A DNA stretch of 64,000 bases from Trochalopteron elliotii. Its lineage: Eukaryota > Chordata > Aves > Passeriformes > Leiothrichidae. A program made the translations under genes and the position numbers. Shown here piece after piece: positions 38,501 through 44,500 of the stretch. The stretch lies in contig JANPWX010000246.1 of assembly GCA_024734555.1 (NCBI GenBank), positions 2,492,256 to 2,556,255 on the forward strand, given 5' to 3'. The notes beneath the pieces were generated by a model. It saw only the letters and a list, made by a program, of their open reading frames with translations. It searched no databases and was not told the DNA's origin. Positions within the stretch are counted from its first letter, which is position 1. Each line of letters begins with the position of its first letter.

Positions 38501-41500
38501 GATAGTTATGACTCCTGGACAGCACACTGCAGCTGAGCCAGCCAATGAGTGTTCTTCTTCTCTTAAGTTTGGGTTTTGTCTGGCTGACATTAAGGGTATA
38601 AAAGGAGGGTAACTTCTACAATGAAGTGATTCCCTTCCCATACACAAGGGGGTCCATGCCTCTGTTCCCATTGCTACAACATTCTACTTCAGTGTGGAAA
38701 ACAAACCCCAAACATTATGGCTTCTATAAAGCGAACAAGTTTTCTGAAGCACAGGACCTCAAGCTGAGCATCATGTCTGAATCTCTGTGCTACCTCATCC
38801 AAATAATAGAAATACAGAAGAGATGCCCACGTTTCTCAGTAAGTGCTACTGACACAAACAACTTACTTTCATCGGCATGAGTGCGAGGAAGTCTGTGACA
38901 AGGTTATGGATTTTGCGAATGTAAAATTCCTCCTGGTAGAAATTTTCAGATGCCACAACAGATTCAGTCAGGAACAGGAAAACATAATCAGCAATCGCTA
39001 GCTCTGCCATTGCCTCATCTGCCTCAGTGAATTCTGCCAGAGCTGGGCAACAAAATCACAAGAGGAGAAGTAAAAAGTAACAATCTGTTACCAAACAAAC
39101 CTATTTCAGGATACGCAGCTCACGTGCAAATTTCCACACTTCTATCAACTCTGTTTTTAATACTGTACAGGAGAACTAGACTGAAAAAAAAGATAAACTA
39201 ATGATGACCCCAAACTTCTGTTTTAATGTTACAGTGCAAATCCATTTAGCCCAAAAAATCTAAGGGAGTCAACCAAAAATCACAAACCAACCTTAATTAA
39301 ACATTACTGATAATGTTTGCATTTTCTTTATTAGATATTTTGGAAAAGACTCAATTTTGACATAGTAGAAAGCTAGAAGGTTTGTGAAGTTTGGAGGTGA
39401 AAAAAGAAAATTATTAACAGATTCATTATCTCAACATACTGAGGTCTAACACCTACAGATGTAAAAAATCACAAACATCTATTCTGGATTTAAGCACTGA
39501 AATTATACTAAAGCTGAAAATGAAATCCTTGAATTTTCCAGTACATTAAAACCGCTTTCACTTCAATGAGGCACTATTACTGTCTAGTCAATAATTACTT
39601 CTACATCTGTATACAATTCAGATCAATTCAACCCACTACAACCAAATTCACAGAGAGAAAGTTAAGGAAGTGTTAAGGGTAATTTTATCACAAAGGTAAA
39701 TAACAACACTTCAGAAAGCTAACAGATCCTTTGACCTACACCACTTGCAAGCTCTGAATACTAATGTGCAGCAACTGAACTTCAGGGTAATTTACCTGTC
39801 ACATCAGAGAATTGGGATATTCCTCGCAATGTCAGTGCCCAGGCTAATCTAACAGTAGCTTGCAGGCCTGGTAATTTCCAGGGCTGAGACTCCTGAAGCC
39901 GAGTGTGGATCGTTGCTATGTACTGTCTTTCTGCTAGCAGAGGGAGCCGGTGCATCAAGTCTTCAACAACAAAAACACAAAACCAATACCCAGTAAACAA
40001 ATGTGAAAACACACATGCAAAATCCTGCCAATTTGTTACTGATCAATAACAAAATTGCTTAAGCAACAATCTATCCACCTGTACAAGGTAACCTCTGGGA
40101 AAGCTGCCAGCATTACCTTCACGATCCTCTGCCCCTTGTTCCAGAAAGCTGACATCAAAGCAGTAAAGGAGAGCCATGAGAAGAGACAAGTTCACGCCAT
40201 CCAACGAGCCATCAGCTTCCACTGTTACCTTCTCTAGGTAACTTATGAGGATTAGAGTGTCATCCTTATTCAGGGGTGACTGACAGGTCCAGACAAAGAG
40301 ACTTTCAGCCAAGGACTGTCGGCATTCTTTAATGAGATCAGAAACCTTTACAAGACAAACAAACACTCGGTCAATACACCTATTCTGGTAACATGTTCAA
40401 CTTGTCCTTCTCAGTCAATCACGATGACTGGCCTAAACTAAAAATCACTCTAAAGACAGCAGCTACAGAAAATGTTGGATTTATTTGCTAAACAACAAAA
40501 GGACACTTCTGCTTGTTAGCTGCATTTATATTCCTATGTATTTCGCGAGAGGCATGAGTGGATACCTGGGAATACGGCTACATGCAAACCAGCATCCCTG
40601 CCAAGGACAGGAGACCTCAATCTGCATAGAATTTACATAGCTCTAAATGTATCACACAGAAGACACATTCCTTGTCTCCAATTACACAACTGCACTGGCA
40701 GTTACCCCAGAAACAGTCAGCCTTCCCCTTGCCCCAAAAAATGAATCTTAAAGTGAAACTAAGGTGAATTAAGGTAATTAAAGACAAATGAGAAAGATGC
40801 TTTCCATAGTTTCTAGATTCATAGCAGAAGTGTAAGACTAGTTCTTTATTCAGTGGAAAATAAATTGATTTATTTTTACACAGAATGATTTTTAGGCAGA
40901 TGATCCACTAGAAAGGAGTTCAAAAATTAAAACAATAAAGTTTAAAATCCTCCTGCTAGAAAAATTAAGCGGCAGATAGTCACAGTGTCAATTAAGTTCA
41001 CAAATTACAAAGATGACAACGTATTTTCAAGCAATTTTCGGTTGACTATTAGAAATGCTTCTGTTCATATTAACACAATTGGATTATTAAGAGAATTATT
41101 CACCTGACTCAACTTGATTTCAATCTGTTTCAATAATTTGTGAATTAGCTCACTTTTCCTGCGCAAATAGTGCAGATAACAGTAGTGCTGATAATTTAAG
41201 ATACAGACTGCGGAATTAAAAAAAAGAAGAAATTTACACACTGTGTAAATATTAGGCTTAGATTTTTACTGTTACAATTCTTCACTAAAAATAAGGCATG
41301 CCCTAGCATCTGAGAGCAACAGCAAAACAGAAATGTGGGAAGCACTGTGAATCCCACACTGATATTGCATAAGCTGTGGAGCAATACCTGTGCTCTCAGA
41401 CAGTAGCAGTTTTGTGCAAACATCAAGGACTCTTGGCAGTCTAACTCTAATATGTTCAGTTACACAGAAGAATGTCCATGCTTGGTGAATGTTACCTCTT

Positions 41501-44500
41501 TGCGATGTTTCTCACTGCCCAATCCTCGCTCTCTCTGGAGTTTATCAAATTCATTGTTCAAATCAATGTGAGACAAAAGTGTAAGGATCTTCTGAGTCAA
41601 ACCCTGCTCCATTAGGTCATTTGTAAAGCGTGTTGTCAGGGCAATTAACTCTTGACTATAATGGAAAGAATATAAAATAAACAATTAATCATAGTTTTCC
41701 AGTCACAAACATGCCTAAAATAGTGAATTCCATTAAATGTATTTGATGACCAAAAAAAACATACAAATAAATTATATACAGAGTACACATAAATGTGCAT
41801 CACTAATCAGTAAGTACTGCCCTCTCAAAATACTATGCTGAATGGATACAGAGTCTTTAGGCAGCTGAAGAGTCAATAACATGGAATATGAGAATACAAC
41901 AGTGATAGCTAGTTAAGATTTCTATTAAAAGAAAAAAATATTATATATAAGATTCACGTAACTCACAGGCTCTTTCCTACTAGTAAACGCAACTGTCCAG
42001 ATACTGCACTCAGAATTTATATTTACACTAGAACGCATTTTTCATCTTTCTCTAGCCAACTTGGAAGCAAGTAGTGTGCACTACTTCCTTTTTCAAGGCA
42101 AAAAATACTAGCATATAATGCTCACCAGTAGATAGTACATTCCTTCTAAGTAAAGGCAGGAGCACAACTCCCTTTCACAGTACACAAAGTCAGAACACAG
42201 CAGGCTTCTCAAATACTGAGCAATCACCACTAGTTAGAGCAACAATGACTGGGAGAGTGTCTGAAGTGAAATACTGCCAAAAGGTGAAGTAGCACTAAAG
42301 AACTGAAAGTAAAATATATATCCCTACAATTCAACAAAAATATGCACAAAAAATTATTATGCTTAAGAAACAAACATGAAAGCGGCTGCATCAGGTTATG
42401 AGAAATAAGCAAATTTGAGACCATACACACTCCCTTTAGTCTAATTAGTTCTAAAAGCACTCAAAACCAAGAGCTTTGATCAGCTCATCGCCCTGATACA
42501 TACCTGAGTTCCAACGTCCATGTCTTGCCTTGCCGTGACTGGATGAGGGCTCGCAGTGAATTGGCAATGCATCTTTTTCCGTCCCAGTACAACAGAACTG
42601 CCACCAGACCTCTTGTAAGGCCAGGAAAGTGAGGCTGCTGGTGTTCTCCTAGGGAATGAAAATGCACAGAAATAGCCAAAGAAAGCTGAACATACACACC
42701 TTGATAACAGCTCCATATCTTTGTATTTCTAATTGAAATACAAATATCGCATTCGAAGTAACTGTGGTTATATTCACTACCACTTTGATTTGTTCCAGAC
42801 ACTTGAAAGAAATCCCAGATATTTTGGGTGCTATTGGTAAAATTATTATTCAACTATTAAAACATACAAAAAGGGGGTTTTTAAGTGCTAGCCCATAAAA
42901 ATCCTAGTCCAAATGGTATTTTCCACTGATATGTACCCATCTTAATAACCAATTCAAGATGATTATCACTGAAATATCTTTTATTCAAAATTAAAATTTC
43001 TATCTCAAATTACTTTGAACGTTCAAGCTCAAAATAGAAAGTGAGCCTGACTTGAAAATGGCTTTCCAACAACTGGTGACAAATTTGCAATCTATTTCCT
43101 TAACAAACTTTTCAAGTTAATGAACAGTAGCTAGTAATAACAAGTAACAATTTAAACTTAACAATTCTAAAATCAATCTTCTACACAAGGAATGTGTCAC
43201 TCTCCAGAACACTTCTCTTACTAATCAGTTATTAGATTACAGAATCACACAGCAATGCATAAGTAATACATAATTTGAAGAATCAGTACTTATTATATTG
43301 TTTTATGGAAAAGTTCTCAATCCTGTTTCAATTATGTTTAAATTCAATGATACAGGAAGTACCTCATAAAACCTCCTCAGAATATTGTCCCCTTGGCTGA
43401 GGGGGGAATATTAGCTGGGCGTACAAATATTAGGGTTCAGAACACTGCTATCATATGACACTACAGTGAGAATTTCTTTTTAAGAACATTCTGTGTTAGG
43501 AAACTAAGGTCTTCACTGCATCATGCATTCACCTTAAATGTACACTTAAATAAGAAGGCCCTATTTAAGCTATATTTCTCCAGATCTTAAATATTTTCCC
43601 TTCTCACCAGCTAGAAGAAGCTCAACAGCTGCCAACTCTCCAATATCAAAGAGGTCACTGAGGATAAAGGCTTCTCTGATGAGCTGCTCTGGCAAAAGCC
43701 TAGTTCCCTGCTGACCCTGGATAGCAACTCCTTCTGTGCTTGCTTTCTGAATTTTCTCATGCTCCTGAACATTTTTTGGCTGCAAGAGAAATAAGCATCA
43801 GAAGTTATTCAAAATGGCAAGATCAAATACTGAATAAAGCTTAACACATTAATCCTTCCTCACAAATCCTTCCTCCTTCTGTCAGGTTAGGTTGTCATCA
43901 TAAAAACAAAGGCAGTGTTTTTAAACAGAGATAGTAAAGGCATCCTAAAAATGTTTCATGCTTGGACAGCAGTGGTCTCTTTGTGGAAACATAATAAAAT
44001 AATCATATACAATCAGTGCTGACCTTTAGTTTACTCAAAATACTAGTGGTTGAAAGTAAACTTTGATACAATTCTCAATAGGAACTTGTATCAATTCAGT
44101 GATTCATCATGTGGGTCGTTGATCAGAACTGTGGTGTTACTCGCAACTATTCCCAACATCATTTTTTCTCCATTAAACTGAGATGCTAAAATATACTGAT
44201 GAAACTCTATAGCTAACTGTTTTCTGACCTATCAATTTAAACAGGCCATCTACTATTGGAGAAATAACATCACTGAAAGAAGATACATTTCTAGTTATCA
44301 CTTGATGATACACCAGCCAAGAAACGGGGAGATTTTTCACATTATGTGGCATTCCAAAAAAGACACATTCTGTATTTTTTAAGTTCACATGTTCACCTGT
44401 TTTGTGTGTCTGCTAATCTGACTGAAACATGAGCAAAAACAGACAAAATAGCTTTGTGCTTTATTTTAGACACACAAGAGTAACAAAAAAAGTTAATGCA

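Noticed and set aside
38034..38525. 163-codon minus-strand ORF in intron 8
   Set aside because: It translates the low-complexity A/C tract into runs of phenylalanine, valine and cysteine, so it is an artefact of composition.
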